Positions 35,649-44,241 of a stretch of DNA of 64,000 bases are shown piece by piece. The DNA comes from DTU078 sp033808535 (GTDB taxonomy: Bacteria; Bacillota; Clostridia; Oscillospirales; CAG-272): NCBI GenBank assembly GCA_033808535.1, contig JAPXNL010000001.1, positions 6,702 to 70,701 on the forward strand, given 5' to 3'. The notes under the pieces were generated by a model. It saw nothing but the letters and a program-made list of their open reading frames with translations. It was not told the origin of the DNA and made no database searches. How positions within the stretch are numbered: the stretch's first letter is position 1; the number at the start of each line of letters is the position of its first letter. A program made the translations under genes and the position numbers.

Positions 35649-37426
35649 TATATTGCCGGACCCTCCTTATATTCGGTTAAAATCGCGTCGATCTGGCTGT
35701 CAAGCTCGGCATCGATCTCGGCGTAAACCTGCCTGAAGCTGTCCTCAGGCACCGTTTTCGCGCGTCCGATTCGTTCGCGAACCGGCAGATCCGCCAGCTT
35801 GTCGATTGACACGCCGGCCGATATCGCTTTTTTGCATTTATGGTAATAGGATAAAATCAGCTTCATGAGCGCATACTGCTTTTCCGGCGATGCGTATGCG
35901 TCGGCCGGGTCAAATGCGTCCTGCTGCAAAAAGTCCTCGCGCACCGACTGCGCACATTCAAGAATCAGTCTGTCGTCAGCCGACAGCGCGTCCACGCCGA
36001 CCAGCCTGACGATCTCCTGAAGCTCGGCCTCAAGCGATAATAGCTTCATAAGCTCGCCGATCAAAGAAGGCCAGTCGGCTGCAACATGCTCCGAATACCA
36101 GGGCGCCAGCTTGTCGCTGTAAAGCGAGTACGAGTTAAGCCAGTTTATCGCGGGGAAGTGACGGCGATAGGCAAGCGACGAGTCAAGCCCCCAGAACACC
36201 TTGACGATGCGCAGTGTCGCCTGAGTGACCGGCTCCGACAGGTCGCCGCCCTGCGGGGAGACCGCGCCGATAGCCGAGAGTGTGCCGGTGCGCTCATCCG
36301 AGCCGAGACACGTCACAATGCCTGCGCGCTCGTAGAACTGCGCCAGACGAGAGGTCAGATATGCCGGGTAGCCCTCCTCGCCGGGCATTTCCTCAAGCCG
36401 GCCTGACATCTCGCGCAGCGCCTCTGCCCAGCGCGAGGTGGAGTCGGCTATAATCGCGACCGAATAGCCCATGTCGCGGAAATATTCCGCGATTGTGATG
36501 CCGGTGTATATCGACGCCTCGCGCGCCGCAACGGGCATGTCGGAGGTATTTGCAATCAGCACAGTGCGCTTCATAAGCGAATATCCGGTTTTGGGGTCCT
36601 GCAGCTCGGGGAATTCCAACAGCACGTCTGTCATCTCGTTGCCGCGCTCGCCGCAGCCGATATAGATAACAATGTCAACGTCTGACCATTTTGCAAGCTG
36701 ATGCTGGACAACTGTTTTTCCGCTGCCGAACGGGCCGGGAATGCATGCCGTGCCGCCCTTTGCGATGGGGAACAGCGCGTCAATCGTGCGCTGTCCCGTT
36801 ACCATCGGTTCAAGCGGCGGAATTTTCTTCACATACGGGCGCGCGCGGCGAACGGGCCACTTCTGCATAAGCGTCAGCGCGCGCTCACCGCTTTTGGTAT
36901 CGAGCGTGCAGACCGTGTCGGTTACCCTGAAGTCGCCGCTTTCGATATGTTTGACCGTACCGCCCTCTCCAGGCGGAACCATTATCTTGTGCAACACAAT
37001 CTCGCTCTCGTGCACCAGGCCGATTATATCGCCGGGAACGACAATATCGCCCGCCGACACAACTGCTTCAAAGTGCCACAGCGTATCTCTGTCAAGCGCC
37101 GGCTCGTCGAGGCCGCGCACTATATTTGGCCCGGCTTTTTCGCGCAGCTTGACAAGCGGCCGCTGGATGCCGTCGTATATGTTTGTTATAAGCCCCGGGC
37201 CAAGCTCAACGGATAGCGGCGCGCCTGTGGACACGACTATATCGCCGCGTCCCAGCCCGGCGGTTTCCTCGTAGACCTGTATCGACGCTCTGTCGCCGTG
37301 GATTTCGATTATTTCGCCTATCAGCTTTTTATCGCCGACACGCACAACGTCGAACATGCTCGCCTCGCGCATGCCTTCCGCGATGACGAGCGGTCCGGAC
37401 ACCTTTATAATCCTGCCTTCAACCAT
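35648..37426 (-). CDS. atpA: V-type ATP synthase/ATPase catalytic subunit A
   Basis: A 592-residue catalytic subunit. It shows GRIIKVSGPLVIAEGM at the start, the non-homologous region typical of V-type A subunits, the P-loop GPFGSGKTVVQHQLAKW, and IADSTSRWAEALREMSGRLEEMPGEEGYPAYL. It hydrolyses or makes ATP in the peripheral V1 head. It starts 3 nt after subunit F. Confidence 0.97.
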   Translation of the reverse strand: MVEGRIIKVSGPLVIAEGMREASMFDVVRVGDKKLIGEIIEIHGDRASIQVYEETAGLGRGDIVVSTGAPLSVELGPGLITNIYDGIQRPLVKLREKAGPNIVRGLDEPALDRDTLWHFEAVVSAGDIVVPGDIIGLVHESEIVLHKIMVPPGEGGTVKHIESGDFRVTDTVCTLDTKSGERALTLMQKWPVRRARPYVKKIPPLEPMVTGQRTIDALFPIAKGGTACIPGPFGSGKTVVQHQLAKWSDVDIVIYIGCGERGNEMTDVLLEFPELQDPKTGYSLMKRTVLIANTSDMPVAAREASIYTGITIAEYFRDMGYSVAIIADSTSRWAEALREMSGRLEEMPGEEGYPAYLTSRLAQFYERAGIVTCLGSDERTGTLSAIGAVSPQGGDLSEPVTQATLRIVKVFWGLDSSLAYRRHFPAINWLNSYSLYSDKLAPWYSEHVAADWPSLIGELMKLLSLEAELQEIVRLVGVDALSADDRLILECAQSVREDFLQQDAFDPADAYASPEKQYALMKLILSYYHKCKKAISAGVSIDKLADLPVRERIGRAKTVPEDSFRQVYAEIDAELDSQIDAILTEYKEGPAI

Positions 37427-37429
37427 GTG

Positions 37430-37753
37430 TTAGTTACTCTCCCTGAACAGAATGTCCGCGCCGACCGCGCGCTCGACGGATTTCCTGATTTCCGCCATGC
37501 CCATACCCCTGCTGCCTGACTTGCCCGGTATAACTATTATCGCCGGGAGCGGCGAAGTGCGGTATTCGGCTATTATATCGCCGATCAAAAGCGCAGTCAA
37601 CTCGACGACAAATATTACTGCGTATCCCTCACGCGCAGCCTGGCGAAGCGCCGTGCCGGCTGTGATCATGTCGTCGGCAATAAAAACCGTGAACCCGACC
37701 GCCATAAAGCCGAGCACGCTGTCCTTATCGCCTATCACACCGATTTTATACAT
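37430..37753 (-). CDS. atpF: V-type ATP synthase/ATPase subunit F
   Basis: A 107-residue central-stalk subunit. YKIGVIGDKDSVLGFMAVGF and IIVIPGKSGSRGMG are signatures. It binds subunit D and tunes ATP hydrolysis. The start overlaps the subunit C end by 8 nt. Confidence 0.93.
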   Translation of the reverse strand: MYKIGVIGDKDSVLGFMAVGFTVFIADDMITAGTALRQAAREGYAVIFVVELTALLIGDIIAEYRTSPLPAIIVIPGKSGSRGMGMAEIRKSVERAVGADILFRESN

Positions 37754-38810
37754 AGCTTGACCGCAGCCTTTCTCTTATGGTTTCGGCTTTAAGACCTGCA
37801 AGTTTGCCGGCTGCTATAATGCGCAGGTTCCGAACCTCATACTCGCGCGCTATAATATATGCGCCCAGCGGTTCCGGACCGTAGAGCACGCCCTTTGCCG
37901 CTTTTGCCGTGTCAAGATAAAAGTCGTCGCACTGTTTTTCCACAAATGTCAGCGACGGTCTGCCCTGCGCTGCTGATATCTTATCTGCAAGCGCGGAATA
38001 CATTGTTTGCCGCAGCCGGGCGAGTAAAGCCTCCTCGCGCTCCGCTGCAGACCCGGATTCAAAGTCAAATGCCGGCGCGAAAAAGTCAAGGCCCAGCTTT
38101 GCATACGGCAACGACATGCGCTCAAAGTAGCCGAGATTTATATGCGCCCCGCTCATGCGCAAAAGTCTGACGGCGGTGAGAAAATTGGTAACGTCTGTTT
38201 TCGTCTGCACAAGCTGCACGAAATTTTCGCAGCCGTACGATTTCGCCAGCTCCGTCATGTCTTTGTAGCATGCAGCGTCGAGCGTGACGTCTATCAGCTG
38301 CGGGTCGCCGGTTTTGGAATAAAGCTCTGCAGCCTCATTCAGCGCCTTTGCCATATGAGGCGGAAGCAGCTCAGTTGCGCCTTTTTCTTCACGCTGCGCA
38401 GCGAGTGTCACGGCGGCAGACGGTTCCACGGAGCCGAATGGCAAAAGCAGCGTGTCAGGCTCCGTGCCTCGCAGCGAGGATTTGAGCGCGGATTTAATAT
38501 TATGGCAGTCGTACGGGTAGCGGAAGAAATCAAACAGACAGGGCTGCGGCGCAATCCGCGATACAAGCGAAAATGCATCCGACAGAATGCCTGTCAGCGC
38601 TTCCTCAAGCGCCGCCAGCACGGCGGATTCGGAGGCGGTTTCTTTTACCTGCGTATGAATTCCGTATTCCTCAAGCGCGCGAAAGAACTCGGCAGCGGTT
38701 TTAACGTCTGAAAGCCTTGCGCAGCGTTCGCTGCCGATTATCCCACCTTCCAGCGCGCTGATGCGTGCGCAGGCGTAAATATAATCGTCAGGTTTATATT
38801 TCTTTTTCAT
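37746..38810 (-). CDS. atpC: V-type ATP synthase/ATPase subunit C
   Basis: A 354-residue subunit linking the c-ring rotor to the central stalk. Recognised by YIYACARISALEGGIIGSERCARL at the start and repeats of LLPFGSVEP, FFRYPYDCHNIKSALKS and LGAYIIAREYEVRNLRIIAAGKLAGL near the end, typical of the family. The start at 38810 begins right after subunit E (gap 4 nt); a frame extension to 38957 lies inside subunit E and is not used. Confidence 0.92.
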   Translation of the reverse strand: MKKKYKPDDYIYACARISALEGGIIGSERCARLSDVKTAAEFFRALEEYGIHTQVKETASESAVLAALEEALTGILSDAFSLVSRIAPQPCLFDFFRYPYDCHNIKSALKSSLRGTEPDTLLLPFGSVEPSAAVTLAAQREEKGATELLPPHMAKALNEAAELYSKTGDPQLIDVTLDAACYKDMTELAKSYGCENFVQLVQTKTDVTNFLTAVRLLRMSGAHINLGYFERMSLPYAKLGLDFFAPAFDFESGSAAEREEALLARLRQTMYSALADKISAAQGRPSLTFVEKQCDDFYLDTAKAAKGVLYGPEPLGAYIIAREYEVRNLRIIAAGKLAGLKAETIRERLRSSYV

Positions 38811-38814
38811 GTCT

Positions 38815-39498
38815 TTATTCCGGCTGCTCAAAAAGCATACGGTATATCTCGCCCTCGTGTGCGGCGCGGTAGCCTGCGACAAGAGCGGAAAGCGAGCAGT
38901 TGTACTCGATATTTCCGTAACGCAGTATAAATCCGCCGTCCATATCAGCCGGAGCATCCGATAACGTCAGTGTTTTCACGGCTACTGCCGGAGTTGACAA
39001 AGCATGACTAACAGCTTTGGCCGCGACGGAGTTCTCGCCGCCGGCAAGATCGCGGGCGCAAAACGACACGATGTATCCGGCACTTGCAGTATTCACGCCG
39101 GACCGGTAATATTCGGCGCTTACCGCCTCCGATGCCGCATCGGCCAATATAACTTTGCACAAAAGACGCGCGAGCAGCCCGATGTATTCCTCAGAACCCG
39201 AATGCGCCATATCCTGCAGGCGTTCACTGACAGCGTGAAATACGCTGTCAAGAAGCTCTGCCTTTGCGGACAGCACAAAATCACGCGAAATCGACTCTGC
39301 CGCCGCTTCGGCGCGATCGAGTATCGCCTTTTCCTCCTTTGCCGCGCGGGAGGCAAAGTCGCGGTTTATATATTCGATATTGCTTTGCGTCGCGTCGTTT
39401 ATCTCGGAGATATTGCTTTGCGCCGATTCGAGCAGTCCGCGCGCGAACTCTTCGGCATCGGAGATTATGCGTCCGGTAAGTTTCTCAAGATTGACCAT
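38815..39498 (-). CDS. atpE: V-type ATP synthase/ATPase subunit E (peripheral stalk)
   Basis: A 227-residue peripheral-stalk subunit. The N-terminal half is a coiled coil rich in Ala, Glu and Lys (LTGRIISDAEEFARGLLES; AEAAAESISRDFVLSAKAELLDSVF), the C-terminal half is globular with GGFILRYGNIEYNCSLSAL. It forms the stator with subunit G/H. It lies 4 nt after the c-ring gene. Confidence 0.92.
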   Translation of the reverse strand: MVNLEKLTGRIISDAEEFARGLLESAQSNISEINDATQSNIEYINRDFASRAAKEEKAILDRAEAAAESISRDFVLSAKAELLDSVFHAVSERLQDMAHSGSEEYIGLLARLLCKVILADAASEAVSAEYYRSGVNTASAGYIVSFCARDLAGGENSVAAKAVSHALSTPAVAVKTLTLSDAPADMDGGFILRYGNIEYNCSLSALVAGYRAAHEGEIYRMLFEQPE

Positions 39499-39502
39499 CA
39501 GC

Positions 39503-40021
39503 TTATACTTTAAAGAATATGATAAGCAGCAGCGATACGAGCAGCGCTAAAATGGCGTATGTTTCCACAAGCGCGGCGTTTGTGATAGCCTTGCCGACTT
39601 CGGTTCTCTGCTTGGAGAGCAGCTGCACGCCCGCAACGCCGGCTTTTGCCTGGTGAATGGCAGAAACAAGTCCCACGATTGCAATCGGCATCGCGGCCAA
39701 AAACAGATACATGCCCTGGGCGACGGTCAGATCGACAGGCGTTCCGATAAGTCCGATTTTGACCATTATAAGGAAGGCTGTGATAAGGCCGTAGATACCC
39801 TGCGTGCCGGGCAGCGCCACGAGTAATAGCACCTTGCCGAATAAGCCCGGCTCCTCGGAGAGTAGCCCGTCGGCTGCCTGCGCGACCATGCCGACGCCCT
39901 TTGCGGATCCCCAGCCGGCAAGCGCGGCGGCTAAAAACGCGCCGAGGACCGCGAGGTTCTGGCCTGTCAGCAGCGTGCTGAGCAAATAGCTGAATGTCAT
40001 GGAGTATGCGGAGTTGTCCAT
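39503..40021 (-). CDS. atpK: V-type ATPase membrane rotor subunit K (c-ring), Na+-type
   Basis: A 172-residue proteolipid with four membrane helices, from an ancestral hairpin duplication. The Na+-site residues of Enterococcus hirae NtpK have counterparts: LPGTQG (Leu, Thr, Gln), SAIHQAKA (Gln) and ALVETYAI (the ion-carrying Glu), with Leu-Thr and Gln-Glu spacing of 3 and 29 residues as in NtpK. The enzyme is therefore likely Na+-coupled. The first hairpin has Gln in place of the carboxylate, so only one site per subunit. Start at 40021 is chosen for better AAGGA spacing; 40030 is the alternative. Confidence 0.95.
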   Translation of the reverse strand: MDNSAYSMTFSYLLSTLLTGQNLAVLGAFLAAALAGWGSAKGVGMVAQAADGLLSEEPGLFGKVLLLVALPGTQGIYGLITAFLIMVKIGLIGTPVDLTVAQGMYLFLAAMPIAIVGLVSAIHQAKAGVAGVQLLSKQRTEVGKAITNAALVETYAILALLVSLLLIIFFKV

Positions 40022-40072
40022 ATCAAACATTTCCTTTCAGAGGGAGAAATATATCTTTTGTTTTTATTTTTA

Positions 40073-42004
40073 TCAGTCCGTGATTTCCGAATATTCAAGC
40101 TCGGGCGCAAGCGGCGCAAATGGTCTGCCGCCGTCTTCAAAGAACTTGCCGAAAAACTCTATATACTGAAGGCGGCTTGTGTGAACGAACGAGCCGAGCA
40201 GGTTTATAGCAAGGTTTATAACGTTGCTTACCACTAAAATGACGACCATTATTATATATCCGATTATGGAAGGTCCGGCCAGCGTGGAGAGGATGTTGAA
40301 AACGCTTGCTATAACCGCCGACGCCATGCCCAGCGCCATGATGCGCGAGTATGACAGCAGGTCGGCCACGAAGTTTACGAATCCGTACAGGCTTAATATG
40401 CCTTTCAGCAGCTTCATGACGGGGTTTTTGTCATCGCGGCCCTGCGAAACTATCAGCATCAGGGCACCAGTACCTGCTGTGATAAGTCCCACGGTCGAAT
40501 TTACAAAGTACAGCCCGATGCCGGCGTAAATTATAAACCAGCTTCCGACGTCGAATATCGCTGCAATCGGGTGGCCGGTCACGCACAGCACGTAAAACTT
40601 TATGCACATGCCGGCAATAAGGTGGATGAACCCGACAACAAGCGAAACGATGAGGAATTTTACCGGATCGCCCATGGGGTCAAACCAAAGCGCAGGCGAC
40701 CCGATTTTAATTCCCAGCATATTTTGCGCAAATACGACAGGAAAGTCGCCAAGGTACCCTCCGAACAGCACGCCGGATAACATGCACGACAGCCCGCAGA
40801 TCGCAAACAGCGCCACAAGCCGTTTTATCCCGCGGCCAAGATGCAGAAAGCGCAGCGCGAGAAATCCGCCGGCGGATAAAATCAACCCGTATACGAAGTC
40901 GCCGAGCATCAATCCGAAGATCACAAAGTAGAACACGCTCATGATAAGCGTCGGATCAAACGTGCCGTATGCAGGCAGCGAGTACATGCCGATGACCGTC
41001 TCGAACGGAGAAAAAAGCTTGCTGTTTTGCAGCAGTGTCGGCGGGTCGTCATCGGGTCCGGGTTCGTCAAGCGAGTATGCGCATACGAGCTTGTCCAGTT
41101 CCGACCTTACCTTTTCAGCCGCGCGCTCGGGCACCCAGCCGATGAGTATCACGGTTTCGTGGGTGTGCGCATACCTCTGCTTTGCCTCCGCGCGCGCCGC
41201 TTTCGAGCGCATAATGTCGCATGCGCGCTTCATATCGGAAAGTCCGGCGGCAAGCTCCGAGAGCCTGGCTTTTACAGACTCAGCTTCGGCTCTCACGTTT
41301 TCCAGCTCGCGCTCCAGCTTTGCGCTTGCTTCCCGCGCGGTGCCGGTGTAAACGGATAGCTCCAGTTTCACAAAACCGTTTTGCGACAGCAGCGCGAGTA
41401 TGTCCGCGTCGTCGTCGATGTGGAAAAACACCACGGTGTAGTGCGCGTTAGTGTCTGCGGCGACGCGCTCTATATGAAATCCCTCTATATGCTGCGCTAA
41501 TCTCGCCTCAATGTCGTCGAGGTCGGAAGTGGCGGGAAAAGTGCCAAAGAAAACATATGTCTGCCGCGTCGAGTCAAGTTGCAGCGGCAGGTCGTATGCG
41601 TGCCACGGCTCAAGCGACGAGATTTCCGACTCAATCCGGGCGGCTTCGGCTTTCAGTTCAGCCAGCCTGTACAGCAGCCTGTCGGCCTCTTCTGCGGACT
41701 CAACGGCGCGGTTGAACCACTCGTCCGGCTCAAACAGCTCCGAATACGACAGCCGCTCCGGCAACGGGAACAATCCCGGCTTGTCCGTACGGTATGCAGT
41801 CAGCTTTTTAATTGTGTTCTCGAGCCTGAAAACGCCGAGTCTTGCTTCTTCCGCGCTCGTATCGTCAGGAGCCGCCGTGCCGCCGTCAGCCAAGGGCGTG
41901 GCGCACAGCTCCACGCACGAGAGCTTTTCCAGAACCTGTGTGAGATGTTCGCTGTCGCCTTGTGTCACCGCGGCGGTGAGCTTTTTCATTTTACAGACAG
42001 ACAA
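40073..42004 (-). CDS. atpI: V-type ATP synthase/ATPase subunit I (a subunit)
   Basis: A 643-residue stator membrane subunit. The cytoplasmic N-terminal half (KMKKLTAAVTQGDSEHL onward) contains long coiled coils (ASAKLERELENVRAEAESVK). The C-terminal half has seven to eight membrane segments starting at GTFDPTLIMSVFYFVIFGLM and including FVNFVADLLSYSRIMALGMASA, where the ion-channel Arg lies. It contacts the c-ring. The start may be TTG at 42004 (the family often begins with a few residues before KMKK) or the ATG at 41989; the ribosome site is weak for both. Confidence 0.95.
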   Translation of the reverse strand: MSVCKMKKLTAAVTQGDSEHLTQVLEKLSCVELCATPLADGGTAAPDDTSAEEARLGVFRLENTIKKLTAYRTDKPGLFPLPERLSYSELFEPDEWFNRAVESAEEADRLLYRLAELKAEAARIESEISSLEPWHAYDLPLQLDSTRQTYVFFGTFPATSDLDDIEARLAQHIEGFHIERVAADTNAHYTVVFFHIDDDADILALLSQNGFVKLELSVYTGTAREASAKLERELENVRAEAESVKARLSELAAGLSDMKRACDIMRSKAARAEAKQRYAHTHETVILIGWVPERAAEKVRSELDKLVCAYSLDEPGPDDDPPTLLQNSKLFSPFETVIGMYSLPAYGTFDPTLIMSVFYFVIFGLMLGDFVYGLILSAGGFLALRFLHLGRGIKRLVALFAICGLSCMLSGVLFGGYLGDFPVVFAQNMLGIKIGSPALWFDPMGDPVKFLIVSLVVGFIHLIAGMCIKFYVLCVTGHPIAAIFDVGSWFIIYAGIGLYFVNSTVGLITAGTGALMLIVSQGRDDKNPVMKLLKGILSLYGFVNFVADLLSYSRIMALGMASAVIASVFNILSTLAGPSIIGYIIMVVILVVSNVINLAINLLGSFVHTSRLQYIEFFGKFFEDGGRPFAPLAPELEYSEITD

Positions 42005-42054
42005 CCGTCACCGCCCCCCCGAATAAAAAGAATAAATATATATCATATTCCGCA

Positions 42055-42366
42055 TCAGCCGATTATGTCCGCAAGAATTTTATCAACACAGACGGGCAGT
42101 CTTTTCTTTGCGTCGGCTATAATTTTATCAGCAAGCTCAGCGGCGGATTTTTCGGCTTGCGCCGTGATTTCGGCTGCCCGCGCTTTGGCTGCTTCGATGC
42201 GCATCTTATATTGCTTTGCAGCATTTTGCCGGGCTTCCTCAATTGCTTTTTCGCCGTCAGCTGTGGCACGGGCAGTAAGCTCGCGCGCCTTTGCAGCTGC
42301 GTCCGCTTTAATGCGTGCGGCTTCGTCCTCCGCTGCCTTTATTTTTTCAAACGCTTCCTTTGCCAT
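42055..42366 (-). CDS. atpH: V-type ATP synthase/ATPase subunit H/G (peripheral stalk)
   Basis: A 103-residue almost entirely alpha-helical protein, rich in Ala, Lys and Glu (FEKIKAAEDEAARIKADAAA; AARELADKII-like repeats), ending LPVCVDKILADIIG. It pairs with subunit E in the stator. It is the first gene of the operon. The start at 42366 follows GGGAG 9 nt upstream; an earlier in-frame ATG at 42402 lacks one. Confidence 0.88.
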   Translation of the reverse strand: MAKEAFEKIKAAEDEAARIKADAAAKARELTARATADGEKAIEEARQNAAKQYKMRIEAAKARAAEITAQAEKSAAELADKIIADAKKRLPVCVDKILADIIG

Positions 42367-42401
42367 TGACCAAAACTCCCGACTGTAATAAGTTTCCCAC
42401 A

Positions 42402-42430
42402 ATTATATCATAAATAGCCATGTATTTCAA
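42402..42430 (-). promoter_or_regulatory. Promoter of the V-ATPase operon
   Basis: Minus strand TTGAAA (42430-42425), 17-nt spacer, TATAAT (42407-42402), about 36 nt upstream of the first ATG. Confidence 0.75.
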
Positions 42431-42518
42431 GCAATATATTAAGTTAATATATTAAAACATTCTGTATATTATTGTATATCGTAAAAAAATTCAAAAAAAT
42501 TAATAATTTTAATAAATT

Positions 42519-43157
42519 TTATTGACTTACCCCTGTTGCAACTTCAGGAAAAACCGCCGGCACGCCGCGCCTTAGTTTTTTACTGCTTTGAAGTGTGTCC
42601 AGTTCGTATGGTTCCGCTGACAAAAACTTTTTATACTGCGACCGGCGGCAATTGCGTCCCGCCTCGGGAGTGAAGGTATTCCGGTGCATATAAAGCGTAC
42701 CGGGTGAGATCGTGTAATCCCCCGAGCCGCCGTTTTTCGCCTTGAGCTTTCGGTGCGAGCGCGTTATCGCAGAGAGCGGCAGCAGCACGGCGGATTTGCA
42801 GTCCCAGTTAAAGCAGAATCTGCGTATATATACAAGAGAATTTTCTTTTATCCTATGCACATCGAGAGAAAAGCTTATGAAACTGTCGCTGCAGAGGTAG
42901 ATATGGTGTGTGATTTTCACGGAGTCGGCGCCGTGGCCCGGTTCCTGGGCTGCGGCGATAAAGCGCTCGACTGACTGGTTCAGCTTCTCGTGTGACGGGA
43001 CGCGAACACGGCGTTTCTTTGGTTTTTTGGCACCGGTATCAGTCGAGTCGGGTTGGTACAAATCTTCATTAGGGGAGAAAACCGGGTATTCCGCATAAAA
43101 AGAAATGTCGCAGCCCTCGCCGGGTCTGCGTCTTATTTTCTTTATGGTAGCCGTCAC
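42519..43157 (-). CDS. Unknown protein, possibly DUF3298-like
   Basis: About 212 residues with no membrane segment or signal peptide. The N-terminus has CDISFYAEYPVFSPNEDLY, then a Lys/Arg-rich linker (KKPKKRRVRVPSHEKL), a central domain with HHIYLCSDSFISFSLDVHRI and LVYIRRFCFNWDCKSAVLLPLSAI, and a basic C-terminal part with CRRSQYKKF. The central stretch faintly recalls DUF3298-type proteins; no function is claimed. The GGAGG is best spaced (7 nt) for the GTG at 43157; GTG at 43163 is too close. It is divergent from metA and unrelated to the V-ATPase operon that follows. Confidence 0.65.
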   Translation of the reverse strand: MTATIKKIRRRPGEGCDISFYAEYPVFSPNEDLYQPDSTDTGAKKPKKRRVRVPSHEKLNQSVERFIAAAQEPGHGADSVKITHHIYLCSDSFISFSLDVHRIKENSLVYIRRFCFNWDCKSAVLLPLSAITRSHRKLKAKNGGSGDYTISPGTLYMHRNTFTPEAGRNCRRSQYKKFLSAEPYELDTLQSSKKLRRGVPAVFPEVATGVSQ

Positions 43158-43185
43158 GGGCACACCTCCGGATGCGAATTTTTAC

Positions 43186-43214
43186 TTGCGATTTTTATAA
43201 ATATATGTTATAAT
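43186..43214 (+). promoter_or_regulatory. metA promoter
   Basis: TTGCGA, 17-nt spacer, TATAAT, about 54 nt upstream of the ATG. Confidence 0.6.
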
Positions 43215-43267
43215 AATATGCTGTATTATTATTTTGATAAGTTATTTATCCTGAGGTGAAGACGCAT

Positions 43268-44185
43268 ATGCCTATTAAAATACCTTCTGCCCTGCCTGCC
43301 CGTGAGATTCTTGAAAATGAAAATATATTCGTCATGGACGAATACAGGGCGATACATCAGGACATCCGACCGCTGCGTATTGCGATCCTCAACCTCATGC
43401 CTACCAAGATAACGACCGAAACACAGCTTATACGCCTGCTTTCCAATACGATGCTGCAGATCGAGCTGACGCTGCTTTATACCGCCTCGCACACGCCGAA
43501 GCATACGCCCGCTGAGCATATGAGCACCTTTTATAAAAAGTTCGACGACGTGAAAAACGAGAAGTTTGACGGGCTTATCATCACAGGCGCGCCTGTCGAG
43601 AACCTGCGGTTTGAGGAAGTCGATTACTGGGACGAGCTGTGCAGGGTTATGGAATGGGCACGCACGCACGTGTTTTCCACAATGCATATCTGCTGGGCTG
43701 CGCAGGCGGGACTGTACTATTACTACGGCATACCGAAATATCCGCTGCCGGCAAAGCAGTTCGGCGTATTCATGCACAGGGTCACCGCGCCGCGGCATCC
43801 AATCGTGCGCGGGTTCGACGATGTGTTCTGGGCGCCGCACTCCCGCCACACCGAGGTGAAGGCGGAGGATATCCGTGCCGTGCCCGAGCTTGAGGTGCTT
43901 GCCGAATCCGATGAGGCCGGCGTGTATATAATCGCGGCGAAAAACTGCCGCAGCCTGTTTATCACCGGCCACTCGGAATACGATGCGGACACGCTTGCAG
44001 GCGAGTATTTCCGCGACAAAAACAAGGGGCTGCCGATTCAGATACCCTGCAACTATTTCCCTGACGACGATCCCGAAAAACCGCCGCGCAATATCTGGCG
44101 CGGGCATTCAAACCTGCTTTTTTCAAACTGGCTCAACTACTACGTATACCAGAACACGCCTTATAACATAGACGAAATTAACTGA
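43268..44185 (+). CDS. metA: Homoserine O-acetyltransferase (MetA family)
   Basis: A 305-residue MetA enzyme. The start MPIKIPSALPAREIL is canonical. The nucleophile Cys142 lies in HICWAAQAGLYYYY. Residue 111, in GAPVENLRFEE, is Glu; in MetA proteins Glu111 marks acetyl-CoA and Gly marks succinyl-CoA use, so this should be an O-acetyltransferase despite the usual succinyl label. It acylates homoserine, the first methionine-specific step, and its product suits MetY at 5.6 kb. GAGGTGA lies 8 nt before the ATG; a GTG at 43256 lies within that site. Confidence 0.95.
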   Translation: MPIKIPSALPAREILENENIFVMDEYRAIHQDIRPLRIAILNLMPTKITTETQLIRLLSNTMLQIELTLLYTASHTPKHTPAEHMSTFYKKFDDVKNEKFDGLIITGAPVENLRFEEVDYWDELCRVMEWARTHVFSTMHICWAAQAGLYYYYGIPKYPLPAKQFGVFMHRVTAPRHPIVRGFDDVFWAPHSRHTEVKAEDIRAVPELEVLAESDEAGVYIIAAKNCRSLFITGHSEYDADTLAGEYFRDKNKGLPIQIPCNYFPDDDPEKPPRNIWRGHSNLLFSNWLNYYVYQNTPYNIDEIN

Positions 44186-44241
44186 TGCGCTATAACCGCG
44201 CGCCGATTTAACGCATTGCCAGAACCCGGAGGATGACATTT

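Noticed and set aside
34704..35726. A 340-codon plus-strand frame opposite V-ATPase subunit B
   Set aside because: Shadow of a certain gene, crossing the boundary with subunit A.
43229..44107. A 292-codon minus-strand frame opposite metA
   Set aside because: Antisense shadow of metA; arginine/histidine-rich composition typical of such frames.
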